Assembly: GCF_027531545.1 (NCBI RefSeq)
Contig: NZ_JAPZSC010000006.1
Span: 496,001-560,000 of the forward strand
Origin: Silanimonas sp.
GTDB taxonomy: Bacteria; Pseudomonadota; Gammaproteobacteria; Xanthomonadales; Xanthomonadaceae
DNA: 64,000 nucleotides
Reading direction: 5' to 3'
In this document: one piece after another, positions 24,960-33,052 of the stretch
Layout: the number at the start of each line of letters is the position of its first letter
Numbering within the stretch: position 1 is the first letter of the stretch
The notes under the pieces: generated by a model
What the model saw: the letters and a program-made list of their open reading frames with translations, nothing else
Databases searched by the model: none
Told to the model about the DNA's origin: nothing
Translations under genes and position numbers: made by a program

Positions 24960-25924
24960 CCGGCGAGGCCGACTTCCGGACGCTGACGCCGGAAGCGGTG
25001 ATCGACGCCGTGGAATCGCTGGGCCTGCGCGCCGATGGGCGCGTGCTCGCGCTGAACAGCTACGAGAACCGCGTGCTGCGCGTCGGCCTCGAGGATTCGG
25101 CGCCGGTGGTCGCGAAGTTCTACCGCCCGGCGCGCTGGAGCGACGCGCAGATCCGCGAGGAGCATGCGTTCGTGCGCGAACTGCACGACGAAGGCCTGTC
25201 CGTGGTGCCACCGCTGGCCTTCGCCGGCGAAACGCTGCATGCGCACGGAACCCTGCGCTTCGCCCTGTTCCCGCTGCAGGGCGGCCACGCCCCGGAGATG
25301 GACCGCGCGGACGTGCGTCTGGCCTTGGGCGAAACGCTGGGCCGCCTGCATGCCGTCGGGGCGCGCATGCCGTTCCGCCACCGCGAATCGCTCGAGATCG
25401 ACATCCTCGGCTGGGCCTCGCTGGACACCCTGCTTGAGGGCCCGTGGATCGAACCGGCGCTGCACGACAGCTTCGAGGACGTGGGCAGCGCCCTGCTCGA
25501 AGCGGTGGAGGAGCGCTTCGCCGAATCCGAGGGCGCCATCCAACGGCGCCTGCACGGCGACCTGCACCCGGGCAACGTGCTCTGGCGCGACGACCGCCCG
25601 CACCTCGTCGACTTCGACGACGCGCGCACCGGCCCAGCGGTGCAGGACCTGTGGATGCTGCTCGATGCCGAGCCGCGCCGACGCGAAACCCAGCTCACCG
25701 ACCTGATGGCCGGCTACGAGCGCTTCTGCGAATTCGACCGCGGAGAACTGGCCTTGGTCGAAGCCCTCCGCGCGCTGCGCATCGTGCACTTCCACGCCTG
25801 GATCGCCCGGCGTTGGGAGGACCCGGCCTTCCCGATCGCGTTCCCGCAGTTCGCCGACCGCACGCATTGGGAACGCGTGCTCGCCGAGTGGCGCGAACAG
25901 CTGTCGGTCTTGCGCGAGGCTTGA
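24956..25924 (+). CDS. SrkA/RdoA/YihE-like stress-response kinase
   Basis: A 322-residue eukaryote-like Ser/Thr kinase of the APH fold. LNSYENRVLRVGLED and VVAKFYRPARWSDAQIREEHAF (read in parts) are specific for the YihE group; HGDLHPGNVLW carries the catalytic Asp and VDFDDA the metal-binding Asp. E. coli SrkA counteracts MazF-type and oxidative death programmes. GTG 24956 overlaps the methyltransferase stop by 4 bases, so the genes are coupled. Confidence 0.93.
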   Translation: MTGEADFRTLTPEAVIDAVESLGLRADGRVLALNSYENRVLRVGLEDSAPVVAKFYRPARWSDAQIREEHAFVRELHDEGLSVVPPLAFAGETLHAHGTLRFALFPLQGGHAPEMDRADVRLALGETLGRLHAVGARMPFRHRESLEIDILGWASLDTLLEGPWIEPALHDSFEDVGSALLEAVEERFAESEGAIQRRLHGDLHPGNVLWRDDRPHLVDFDDARTGPAVQDLWMLLDAEPRRRETQLTDLMAGYERFCEFDRGELALVEALRALRIVHFHAWIARRWEDPAFPIAFPQFADRTHWERVLAEWREQLSVLREA

Positions 25925-25976
25925 ACCCGGCGACGGAGTGCGGCCCAATCGGTGCGTCCCCGTCGACGAGCCCACC

Positions 25977-26891
25977 ATGCGCCATCCGACCGCTGCCCTC
26001 GCCCTGCTCGCCATCGCCACCGCGGTGCCGGCCGCTACGCCCGCGGCACCGCCGCGCACCATGGACGAGATCCTCGCCGCGGCCCCGGCAGAACACTGGC
26101 GCACGCCCGATCCCGACAACCTGCTGGTGATGACGCTCGAGACCGGACCGGTCGTCATCGAGCTCTCGCCCGAGCACGCGCCCGAGCACGTCGCGAACCT
26201 GCGCACGCTGGCGCGCGAGGGCTACTTCGACGGCCTGACGATCAACCGCTCGCAGGACAATTTCGTGGTGCAGTGGGGCGATGCCAACGGCGAGGACCCG
26301 GCCAAGGCGAAGCCGCTCGGCGCGGCGAAGGCCGCGCTGCCCGCCGAGTTCAGCACCCGCATCCGCGACGGTCTCGCCTTCACTCGCCTGCCCGACGTGG
26401 ATGGCTGGGCACCCCAGGTGGGCTTCAGCGCTGGCTTCCCGGTGGGACGCGATCCGCAGGCGGGCACGCAGTGGCTGGCGCACTGCTATGCCACCGTCGG
26501 CGCCGGCCGCGGCAACGCGCCGGATTCGAGCAACGGCACCGAGCTCTACGTGGTCACCGGGCAGGCACCGCGCCAACTCGACCTCAACATCACCAGTGTG
26601 GGCCGCGTGCTCGACGGCATGCATCGGCTGTCCGCCATGCCGCGCAGCCTCGCGCCGGGTGGGTTCTACACCCAACCCGCGCTTCGCACCCCGATCCTCC
26701 GCATCGCCCTCGCCTCGGCCCTGAATGAAGCGGAGCGCCCACGCCTGCAGGTGATGGACACCGGCAGCGCGAGCTTCGACGCCCTCGTGGAAGCGCGCCG
26801 GAACCGGGCCGACGCCTGGTACCTGCGCAAGGCCGGCCACATCGACCTGTGCAACGTGCCGATCCCGGTGCGCCCGGCCCCGGATCGCTGA
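25977..26891 (+). CDS. Exported cyclophilin-type peptidylprolyl isomerase
   Basis: A 304-residue protein with a signal peptide (1-20, [20 protein letters not shown]). The cyclophilin fold is seen in [31 protein letters not shown] (read in parts), followed by a diverged core; the catalytic R of the standard FHR motif is present as [14 protein letters not shown]. It is about 100 residues longer than a minimal cyclophilin, with a C-terminal extension around 235-304. Probably assists folding in the periplasm. The ATG at 25977 puts the signal sequence first. Confidence 0.83.
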   Translation: MRHPTAALALLAIATAVPAATPAAPPRTMDEILAAAPAEHWRTPDPDNLLVMTLETGPVVIELSPEHAPEHVANLRTLAREGYFDGLTINRSQDNFVVQWGDANGEDPAKAKPLGAAKAALPAEFSTRIRDGLAFTRLPDVDGWAPQVGFSAGFPVGRDPQAGTQWLAHCYATVGAGRGNAPDSSNGTELYVVTGQAPRQLDLNITSVGRVLDGMHRLSAMPRSLAPGGFYTQPALRTPILRIALASALNEAERPRLQVMDTGSASFDALVEARRNRADAWYLRKAGHIDLCNVPIPVRPAPDR

Positions 26892-26962
26892 CCCGGACGG
26901 GTGCCTGAACGGCGGGTGACAAGGCATAATCGGGAGTCGTTTCCGCTCCCGAGGGTGTGACC

Positions 26963-27619
26963 ATGCTGGACGTTGGTGCTTCGATCCCGGATTTCTCGCT
27001 CAAGGCCAGTGACGGCCGACTGGTCAGCGCCGAAAGCCTGCGCGGCCAGCGCTTCGTGCTCTTCTTCTATCCGAAGGACGACACCCCGGGCTGCACCACG
27101 GAAGCCTGCGGTTTCCGCGACAACCTCCCCCGCTTCACCGGCATCAAGGTGCCGGTGTTCGGCGTGTCCGCCGACAACGATGCTTCGCACCAGAAGTTCG
27201 CCGCCAAGTACCAGCTGAACTTCCCGCTGCTCGCCGATCCCGAGCTGACGCTGCTCAAGGCGATCGGCGTGTGGGTGCAGAAGAGCATGTACGGCAAGAC
27301 CTACATGGGCGTGGCGCGCGCCACCGTCGTCGTCGACGCTGCAGGCCGCATCGAAAAGGTGTGGCCGAAGGTGAGCCCGGACGGCCATTCCGACGAGGTG
27401 CTCGCGTATCTCGGGGCTCCGGCCGCGAAGAAGGCGGCTCCTGCCAAGAAGGCGGCTCCTGCCAAGAAGGCGGCTCCCGCCAAGAAGGCGGCTCCGGCCA
27501 AGAAGGCGGCCCCGGCCAAGAAGGCGGCCCCGGCCAAGAAGGCGGCTCCCGCCAAGAAGGCGGCTCCGGCCAAGAAGGCGGCTCCGGCCAAGAAGGCCGC
27601 GAAGAAGGCCAAGCGCTGA
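26963..27619 (+). CDS. BCP-type peroxiredoxin with a Lys/Ala/Pro-rich tail
   Basis: A 218-residue protein; BCP/PrxQ enzymes are near 155. Residues 1-150 form the thioredoxin-fold peroxidase with the peroxidatic Cys44 in DDTPGCTTEACGFRD and a Cys49 resolving residue, reducing hydroperoxides with thioredoxin. Residues 156-218 are nine near-identical KKAAPA units followed by KKAAKKAKR, like histone H1 or bacterial nucleoid proteins. The tail may bind DNA or RNA and bring the peroxidase to the nucleoid. ATG 26963 has GAGGG 7 bases upstream. An efficient terminator follows. Confidence 0.9.
   Translation: MLDVGASIPDFSLKASDGRLVSAESLRGQRFVLFFYPKDDTPGCTTEACGFRDNLPRFTGIKVPVFGVSADNDASHQKFAAKYQLNFPLLADPELTLLKAIGVWVQKSMYGKTYMGVARATVVVDAAGRIEKVWPKVSPDGHSDEVLAYLGAPAAKKAAPAKKAAPAKKAAPAKKAAPAKKAAPAKKAAPAKKAAPAKKAAPAKKAAPAKKAAKKAKR
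27428..27589 (+). repeat. Nine tandem 18-bp units encoding KKAAPA
   Basis: Nine contiguous copies of AAGAAGGCGGCYCCNGCC differ only at third positions, so the unit is conserved at protein level while nearby copies are identical in DNA, which suggests recent slippage expansion. Copy number is probably variable between strains. Confidence 0.9.
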
Positions 27620-27638
27620 CGCTCCGCCGGGGCGTTTT
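27619..27638 (+). terminator. Rho-independent terminator after the peroxiredoxin
   Basis: Stem ACGCTCC/GGGGCGT (with one T-G pair) and loop GCC, followed by TTTT, starts at the last base of the stop codon. Separates the peroxiredoxin from the response regulator. Confidence 0.75.
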
Positions 27639-27708
27639 CCTACCCCGGACCGCTTCACCCCCACGACGGCATGTGCGAGCCTGCTGTCGTCATCTTGCGG
27701 AGCCTCCA

Positions 27709-28254
27709 GTGAGCCTGATCGACCGCCTCAAGCGCTTCCTCGCCCAGTCCACGCCGACCGGCAACCCGGAAGACGCCGTCAATCGCTCCGAGCTCGAGAA
27801 CGAAACGCGCAACGCCCCCAACGGGATCGAGCGCCGGCTGCTCGACCGCCGCAACGCGCGCGAAGGCACCCGCGCCCTGATCATCGACGATTCCGCGACC
27901 GTCACCGCTGCGCTTGCGCGCATGCTGCTGCAGAACCGCTACCAGCTCGAGACGGCGGGCGATGCCGAGAGCGGCCTCGCCAAGATCGCGGCGAACCCGC
28001 CCGAGATCATCTTCCTCGACATCGTTCTCCCGGGCATCAACGGCTTCGAGGCCCTGCGCCGCATCCGCCGCGATCCGGTCAGCAAGGACATCCCGGTGAT
28101 CATGATGTCCGGCAACGAGCAGGCGACCGAGCAGTTCTATGCCCAACGCATCGGCGCCGACGACTTCATGAAGAAGCCGTTCTCGCGCTTCGAGGTGTTC
28201 GCCCGCGTCGAAAAACTGCTCGACGGCGAAGCCGCGCCCAAGCGCGGCGCCTGA
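27709..28254 (+). CDS. Single-domain response regulator with N-terminal extension
   Basis: A 181-residue protein. Residues about 56-175 are a CheY-type receiver with D60-D61, phosphoacceptor D104 (IIFLDIVLPG), Ser in IMMSGNE and Lys in FMKKPF; no output domain follows. The first 50 residues (SLIDRLKRFLAQ...RRLLDRRNAREG) form a basic amphipathic extension, as in PilG/PilH-like twitching or FimX-related regulators. The start is GTG 27709 with GGAG 6 bases upstream; no ATG fits. The partner kinase is not in the window. Confidence 0.85.
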   Translation: MSLIDRLKRFLAQSTPTGNPEDAVNRSELENETRNAPNGIERRLLDRRNAREGTRALIIDDSATVTAALARMLLQNRYQLETAGDAESGLAKIAANPPEIIFLDIVLPGINGFEALRRIRRDPVSKDIPVIMMSGNEQATEQFYAQRIGADDFMKKPFSRFEVFARVEKLLDGEAAPKRGA

Positions 28255-28264
28255 GCCCCGCGCC

Positions 28265-28286
28265 GCCCGCCGCGAACGCGGCGGGC
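28265..28286. terminator. Bidirectional hairpin between convergent genes
   Basis: A perfect 9-bp stem GCCCGCCGC/GCGGCGGGC with a GAAC tetraloop lies 10 bases past the response regulator stop and 8 bases past the hutU stop, so it can serve both. Confidence 0.6.
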
Positions 28287-28294
28287 CTGGGCCC

Positions 28295-29965
28295 TCAACC
28301 CAGCATCGGCAAGTCGAGGCCCTTTTCCTTCGCGCAAGCCTTGGCGATGTCGTAGCCGGCGTCGGCATGGCGCATGACGCCGGTGCCCGGGTCGTTCCAG
28401 AGCACGCGGCCGAGGCGCTGGTCCGCCGCTTCGCTGCCATCGCAGACGATGACCACGCCGCTGTGCTGCGAGAAGCCCATACCTACGCCACCGCCGTGGT
28501 GCAGCGACACCCAGGTCGCGCCGCCCGCCACGTTGAGCATGGCGTTGAGCAGCGGCCAGTCGGACACCGCATCCGATCCGTCCTGCATGGCCTCGGTTTC
28601 GCGATTCGGGCTGGCCACGCTGCCGGAATCGAGGTGGTCGCGGCCGATCACGATCGGTGCCTTCAACTCGCCGTTGCGGACCATCTCGTTGAACGCGAGC
28701 GCCAAGCGGTGGCGATCGCCCAAGCCGACCCAGCAGATGCGTGCCGGCAGGCCTTGGAACGCGATGCGTTCCTTCGCCATGTCCAACCAACGGTGCAGGT
28801 GCGGGTCGTTCGGGATCAGTTCCTTCACCTTCGCGTCGGTCTTGGCGATGTCTTCCGGATCACCGGAGAGCGCCACCCAGCGGAAGGGGCCGACGCCGCG
28901 GCAGAACAGCGGGCGGATGTAGGCCGGCACGAAGCCCGGGAAGTCGAAGGCGTCGACGCAGCCGGCTTCCTTGGCCATCTGGCGGATGTTGTTGCCGTAG
29001 TCGAAGACCGGGATGCCCTGGTCCTCGAAGTGCAGCATCGCCTCGACGTGCATCCGCATCGAATGCTTGGCCGCTTCGACGACGCGCTCGGGCGCGTGCT
29101 TCTGCTCGTCGAGCCAGCGCTCCACCGTCCAGCCGGCGGGCAGGTAGCCGTGAAGCGGGTCGTGGGCCGAGGTCTGGTCGGTCACGGCATCCGGACGCAC
29201 GCCGCGACGCACGAGTTCCGGAAGGATTTCCGCCGCATTCCCGAGCAGCGCGATGGATCGCGCCTTGCCTTCCGCGCAGTAACGCTCGATGCGCGCCAGC
29301 GCGTCGTCTAGATCGGTGGCTTGCTCATCGACGTAGCGGGTGCGCAGGCGCATGTCGATGCTGCTCTGGCGGCACTCGATCGCGAGCATGCTCGCGCCGG
29401 CCATGGTCGCGGCCAGCGGCTGCGCGCCGCCCATGCCGCCGAGGCCCGCGGTAAGCACCCACTTGCCGGTGAGGTCGCCGCCGAAGTGCTGGCGCCCCAT
29501 TTCGGCGAAGGTCTCGTACGTGCCCTGCACGATGCCCTGCGAGCCGATGTAGATCCACGAGCCGGCCGTCATCTGGCCGTACATCGCGAGGCCCTTGGCG
29601 TCGAGCTCGTTGAAGTGCTGCCAGGTGGCCCAATGCGGCACCAGGTTGGAATTGGCGATCAGCACGCGCGGCGCATCGGGGTGCGTGGGAAACACGCCCA
29701 CGGGCTTGCCGCTCTGCACCAGCAGGGTCTGGTCGTCGCCGAGGCGCTCGAGCACCTCGACGATCTTGTCGAAGCTGGCCCAGTCGCGGGCCGCACGGCC
29801 GATGCCGCCGTAGACCACCAGCGAGGTCGGGTCCTCGGCAACGTCCGGGTCGAGGTTGTTCATCAACATCCGCAGCGCGGCTTCGGTGAGCCAGCTCTTG
29901 CAGCGCATCTGCGTGCCGCGCGGGGCGCGGATGACGCGGGAGGGGTCTTGGCGGGGCGAGGCCAT
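28295..29965 (-). CDS. hutU: Urocanate hydratase
   Basis: A 556-residue cytoplasmic enzyme with tightly bound NAD+, converting urocanate to imidazolonepropionate in histidine degradation. The family motifs are clear: [35 protein letters not shown] (read in parts), the NAD loop [12 protein letters not shown], and [21 protein letters not shown] with the active-site Cys. Length is standard. It stands alone here; hutH is not in the window, while hutF and hutI are 8-11 kb away. A TACAAT hexamer at 29997-30002 on the minus strand could be its -10 element. Confidence 0.98.
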   Translation of the reverse strand: MASPRQDPSRVIRAPRGTQMRCKSWLTEAALRMLMNNLDPDVAEDPTSLVVYGGIGRAARDWASFDKIVEVLERLGDDQTLLVQSGKPVGVFPTHPDAPRVLIANSNLVPHWATWQHFNELDAKGLAMYGQMTAGSWIYIGSQGIVQGTYETFAEMGRQHFGGDLTGKWVLTAGLGGMGGAQPLAATMAGASMLAIECRQSSIDMRLRTRYVDEQATDLDDALARIERYCAEGKARSIALLGNAAEILPELVRRGVRPDAVTDQTSAHDPLHGYLPAGWTVERWLDEQKHAPERVVEAAKHSMRMHVEAMLHFEDQGIPVFDYGNNIRQMAKEAGCVDAFDFPGFVPAYIRPLFCRGVGPFRWVALSGDPEDIAKTDAKVKELIPNDPHLHRWLDMAKERIAFQGLPARICWVGLGDRHRLALAFNEMVRNGELKAPIVIGRDHLDSGSVASPNRETEAMQDGSDAVSDWPLLNAMLNVAGGATWVSLHHGGGVGMGFSQHSGVVIVCDGSEAADQRLGRVLWNDPGTGVMRHADAGYDIAKACAKEKGLDLPMLG

Positions 29966-30071
29966 GGCAGGCGTCCGGGACGGAATCGAAGCGCCGATTG
30001 TAGGCGAGCGTGCGCAGCACCTCGACCGGCCCGGCCACCGCGTGGCCCGGGCAAGGCCCGGCGGGCTGGGC

Positions 30072-30407
30072 TCAGTCGCGGGTGTCGGGACGCCGCGGCG
30101 GCACCGCCGACGGCTCGCTGCGCATCGCCGCCTTGACCAGCAGGTGCGCCGAGACCGGGGCCGTCAGGAACACGAACAGCGTCACCAGGAACTCGCGGCC
30201 GGTGAAGCCACCATGCCACGCGAACCACGCCATCGAGGCGATCAGCGAAAGGCCGATGCCGAGCGTGCTGGCCTTCGTCGGCCCGTGCAGGCGCTTCATG
30301 AAGTCGCGGAGCTTGGCCAGGCCCCAGGCGCCGACCAGCGCGAAAACCGCGCCGGCCACGAGCAGTGCGGCGACCACCGCGTCCAACCAGAACGGCATGG
30401 CGTTCAT
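30072..30407 (-). CDS. mrpG: Mrp-type Na+/H+ antiporter subunit G
   Basis: A 111-residue protein with three hydrophobic helices (about 8-30, 44-66, 70-94) and the family motifs [22 protein letters not shown]. It is the last subunit of the multi-protein monovalent cation/proton antiporter, overlapping mrpF by 4 bases. The hydrophilic C-terminus ([15 protein letters not shown]) is normal for subunit G. A GGCCAC/GTGGCC hairpin at 30033-30047 follows. Confidence 0.95.
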   Translation of the reverse strand: MNAMPFWLDAVVAALLVAGAVFALVGAWGLAKLRDFMKRLHGPTKASTLGIGLSLIASMAWFAWHGGFTGREFLVTLFVFLTAPVSAHLLVKAAMRSEPSAVPPRRPDTRD

Positions 30408-30676
30408 TCGACGACACTCCCCCGCAGCAAGTAGCGCGACGCCGCCACGGTGCCGACGAAGCCGAACACGGCGATCAGTAGCGCCGCCTCGAAGTACACC
30501 GGGTCGCCCAGCGCGATGCCGAGCACGATGAGCAGGGCCAGCGCGTTGACGTACAGCGTGTCCAGCGCGAGCACGCGATCCACGAGGGACGACCCGCGCA
30601 ACAGGCGGAAGAACGCCAGCAGCAAGGCCACAGCGAAGGCGCCGCCCACCCAGGGCAACACGGCGGCGGTGATCAT
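30404..30676 (-). CDS. mrpF: Mrp-type Na+/H+ antiporter subunit F
   Basis: A 90-residue three-helix protein with the family core FFRLLRGSSLVDRVLALDTLYVNALALL (read in parts), where the conserved Asp sits. In the Mrp complex subunits E, F and G contribute to the cation pathway. Start overlaps the mrpE stop by 4 bases; end overlaps mrpG. Confidence 0.95.
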   Translation of the reverse strand: MITAAVLPWVGGAFAVALLLAFFRLLRGSSLVDRVLALDTLYVNALALLIVLGIALGDPVYFEAALLIAVFGFVGTVAASRYLLRGSVVE

Positions 30677-31155
30677 CGGAAGATCTCCCTCAGCGGCGCC
30701 TCGTAGCGCGACTTCACTTCGGCGGCGACGGCCGCAGCGTCATCGGCGTGGAAGGCATGCACCAGCAGCCAACGCCGGTCCTCGCTCACTTCGCAACTCA
30801 GCGTGCCCGGGGTCATCGTGATGATGGAAGCGAACACCGCGATGCCCTGCGGCGAGGCGATGTCCAGCGGCACCCACACGTAAAGCGGATGGATGCGCGA
30901 CTCCGGCCCGAGGATTCGCAGCGCGATCTCGAGGTTGGCCTTGACGATGTCGTAGAGCACGACCAGCACCAGCTTGGCGGCGACGATCGGCGATGCGAGG
31001 CGCGGCGAAGGAATCGCCGGCGCGGGCAACAGGCGAGGCAGCGCCAGCGCGAACAGCACGGCGAGCACGAGTTGGCCGTTCGACAGACCATTGAGCAGCA
31101 GCCAAAGGACGGCGACGGCGAGGCTGCTGACGGGATGGGGAATCAAGGCGCGCAT
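30673..31155 (-). CDS. mrpE: Mrp-type Na+/H+ antiporter subunit E
   Basis: A 160-residue subunit with two N-terminal helices and the soluble domain of the family: VLYDIVKANLEIALRILGP, PLDIASPQGIAVFASIITMTPGTLSCEV (read in parts) and LLVHAFHADDAAAVA. It starts within the stop of mrpD (TGATG). Necessary for complex assembly in studied homologues. Confidence 0.95.
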   Translation of the reverse strand: MRALIPHPVSSLAVAVLWLLLNGLSNGQLVLAVLFALALPRLLPAPAIPSPRLASPIVAAKLVLVVLYDIVKANLEIALRILGPESRIHPLYVWVPLDIASPQGIAVFASIITMTPGTLSCEVSEDRRWLLVHAFHADDAAAVAAEVKSRYEAPLREIFR

Positions 31156-32705
31156 CAGCGGGGCACCGTCGTGGGCAGCGGGTCGCGGCCGAGCACGGCC
31201 TCGCGATAGGTGGCGGGTTCGGAGAGCTGGGCCGCACTGCCGGCCACGTAGCGCGTGAGGTCGGACGCCATCACCGTCGTGACGATCAGGCCGAACACCA
31301 GCATCAGCATCGCGACGCGTTCGCCGAGGGCGGGCGACGGCGGCTGCGGCGCGGCATTGCGGGCGGTCGCCACCGTCGGCGTCTGCCAGAACAGCCGGCT
31401 ACCGGCGCGCGCAAGCGCAAGGAGGTTCAGCAGGCTGGTGCCGAGGACCACGCTCCACAGCACGATGACCACGCCCTCCGGCACGGCGTACGCGAGCAGC
31501 AGGCTCTTGCCGAGGAACCCACCGAAGGGCGGCAGGCCCGCCGCGGCCATCGCCAGCACCAGGAAGAAGCCGCCCAGCCACGCCGGCCGCGCCATGGCCG
31601 CCACGCGGCCGACCGCATCGCCACCGTCACGATGGCGCCGCACCCAGTCGCCCAGCAGGAAGAACGCGGCTGCCACGAGCGTGGAATGCACGAGGTAGTA
31701 GAGGCCCGCGGCCAGCGCCACGTCGGTGCCGAGGCCAATCGCCATGAACAGCACGCCGGCCGATCCGACGACGAGGTACCCGAGCAGGCCGCGCAGCGTA
31801 GGCGAGGCCAGCGCGCCGAGCGCAGCGAGCGTGGCCGTGCCGGCACCCGCCCAGAACAGCAGCGGCTGGACGAAGCCGGCCAGCGCTCCCGCGTCGGCAC
31901 CGAACAGCAGGCCGTACACACGAATGACGGCGTAGATGCCGAGCTTGGTCATGATCGCGAACAGGATCGCGGCTGGCGCAGAGGCCGAGGCGTAGGTACG
32001 TGGGAGCCAGAAGTACAGGGGCAGCAGCGCGGCCTTCAAAGCGAAGACGATCAGCAGCAGCCAGCCACCGGCCTCTACCAGTGGACGCTGCGCCTCCGGC
32101 AGCGTGGCGATCCGTGCGGAGAGGTCTGCCATGTTCAGCGTGCCAAGCACGCTGTAAAGCACGCCCACGGCGAGCAGGAACAGGGCCGAGGCGACCAGGT
32201 TCAACACCACGTAGTGGAGTCCCTGCCGCAGGCGCTCGCCGCCCTGCCCGTGGAGCAACAGGCCGTAGCTGGCCGCGAGCAGCACCTCGAAGAACACGAA
32301 CAGGTTGAAGAGGTCGTGCGTCAGGAAAGCGCCGCAAAGGCCCATCAACTGGAACTGGAACAGTGCATGGAAGTGCGGGCCACGCGCGTCGTCGCCGCTG
32401 CTGGCAAAAAGGTGGCTCGCGAGGGCAAGCAGCACCAGCAAGCCGAGCATCAGCACCGCGAGCCGATCGGCGAGCAGCACGATGCCGGCGAACGACGGCC
32501 AATTGCCCAACTGGTAGACCACGAGCCCCTGGTGCTCGACGGCGAGACCGAGCCCGAGCACCACGAGGCCCAGCACCAGTGTCGCCATCAGCGACAGCGC
32601 CCGACGGAAAGCCAGCGACGAGCGATGCAGTACCACGAGCGTGGCGCCGGTGAGCAGCGGCACGACCACCGGCAGCACGGCGATATGGGGAGCCATGCCG
32701 CTCAT
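31155..32705 (-). CDS. mrpD: Mrp-type Na+/H+ antiporter subunit D
   Basis: A 516-residue fourteen-helix protein related to NADH dehydrogenase subunits ND2/ND4. The proton-channel Glu/Lys region is seen in FLTHDLFNLFVFFEVLLAASYGLLLHG and ALKAALLPLYFWLPRTYASA (both read in parts). It works with subunit A in proton translocation. Start overlaps mrpC by 4 bases. Confidence 0.96.
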   Translation of the reverse strand: MSGMAPHIAVLPVVVPLLTGATLVVLHRSSLAFRRALSLMATLVLGLVVLGLGLAVEHQGLVVYQLGNWPSFAGIVLLADRLAVLMLGLLVLLALASHLFASSGDDARGPHFHALFQFQLMGLCGAFLTHDLFNLFVFFEVLLAASYGLLLHGQGGERLRQGLHYVVLNLVASALFLLAVGVLYSVLGTLNMADLSARIATLPEAQRPLVEAGGWLLLIVFALKAALLPLYFWLPRTYASASAPAAILFAIMTKLGIYAVIRVYGLLFGADAGALAGFVQPLLFWAGAGTATLAALGALASPTLRGLLGYLVVGSAGVLFMAIGLGTDVALAAGLYYLVHSTLVAAAFFLLGDWVRRHRDGGDAVGRVAAMARPAWLGGFFLVLAMAAAGLPPFGGFLGKSLLLAYAVPEGVVIVLWSVVLGTSLLNLLALARAGSRLFWQTPTVATARNAAPQPPSPALGERVAMLMLVFGLIVTTVMASDLTRYVAGSAAQLSEPATYREAVLGRDPLPTTVPR

Positions 32706-33052
32706 GCGCGCGGCTCCCGGCCGTCGATATGGTCGGTGGCGTTGGCGAGGCGGGCCTGCACCGCCATCACCAGCATGACGGCCGTCATCGCCATGCTGAT
32801 GACGATGGCCGTCAGCACCAGCGCCTGCGGCAGCGGGTCCGCGTGGTTCGCCAGCAGCGGCGCCACGCCGTCCTTCAGCAGCGGCGTACGGCCGGGCGCC
32901 AATCGCCCCGCCGCGAACAGGAACAGGTTGACGGCGTAGGACAGCAGGGTGAGCCCGAGGATCACGTCGAAGGTCCGGGCGCGCAGAAGAAGCCAGAAGC
33001 CGCCGGCGGCCAGCACGCCGATGCCCGAGGCGAACAGGAATTCGAGGCTCAT
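32702..33052 (-). CDS. mrpC: Mrp-type Na+/H+ antiporter subunit C
   Basis: A 116-residue three-helix protein, homologous to NuoK. GLTLLSYAVNLFLFAAGRL and DPLPQALVLTAIVISMAMTAVML (read in parts) are the conserved helices. ATG 33052 overlaps the mrpA stop by 4 bases, which sets the start. Confidence 0.95.
   Translation of the reverse strand: MSLEFLFASGIGVLAAGGFWLLLRARTFDVILGLTLLSYAVNLFLFAAGRLAPGRTPLLKDGVAPLLANHADPLPQALVLTAIVISMAMTAVMLVMAVQARLANATDHIDGREPRA

Noticed and set aside
27428-27589. Possible CRISPR or satellite array
   Set aside because: The units are contiguous, 18 bp, in frame, and encode KKAAPA; there are no spacers.
30033-30047. Strong terminator after mrpG
   Set aside because: Only a 6-bp GGCCAC/GTGGCC stem with no T-run; kept as a remark under mrpG rather than called as a terminator.
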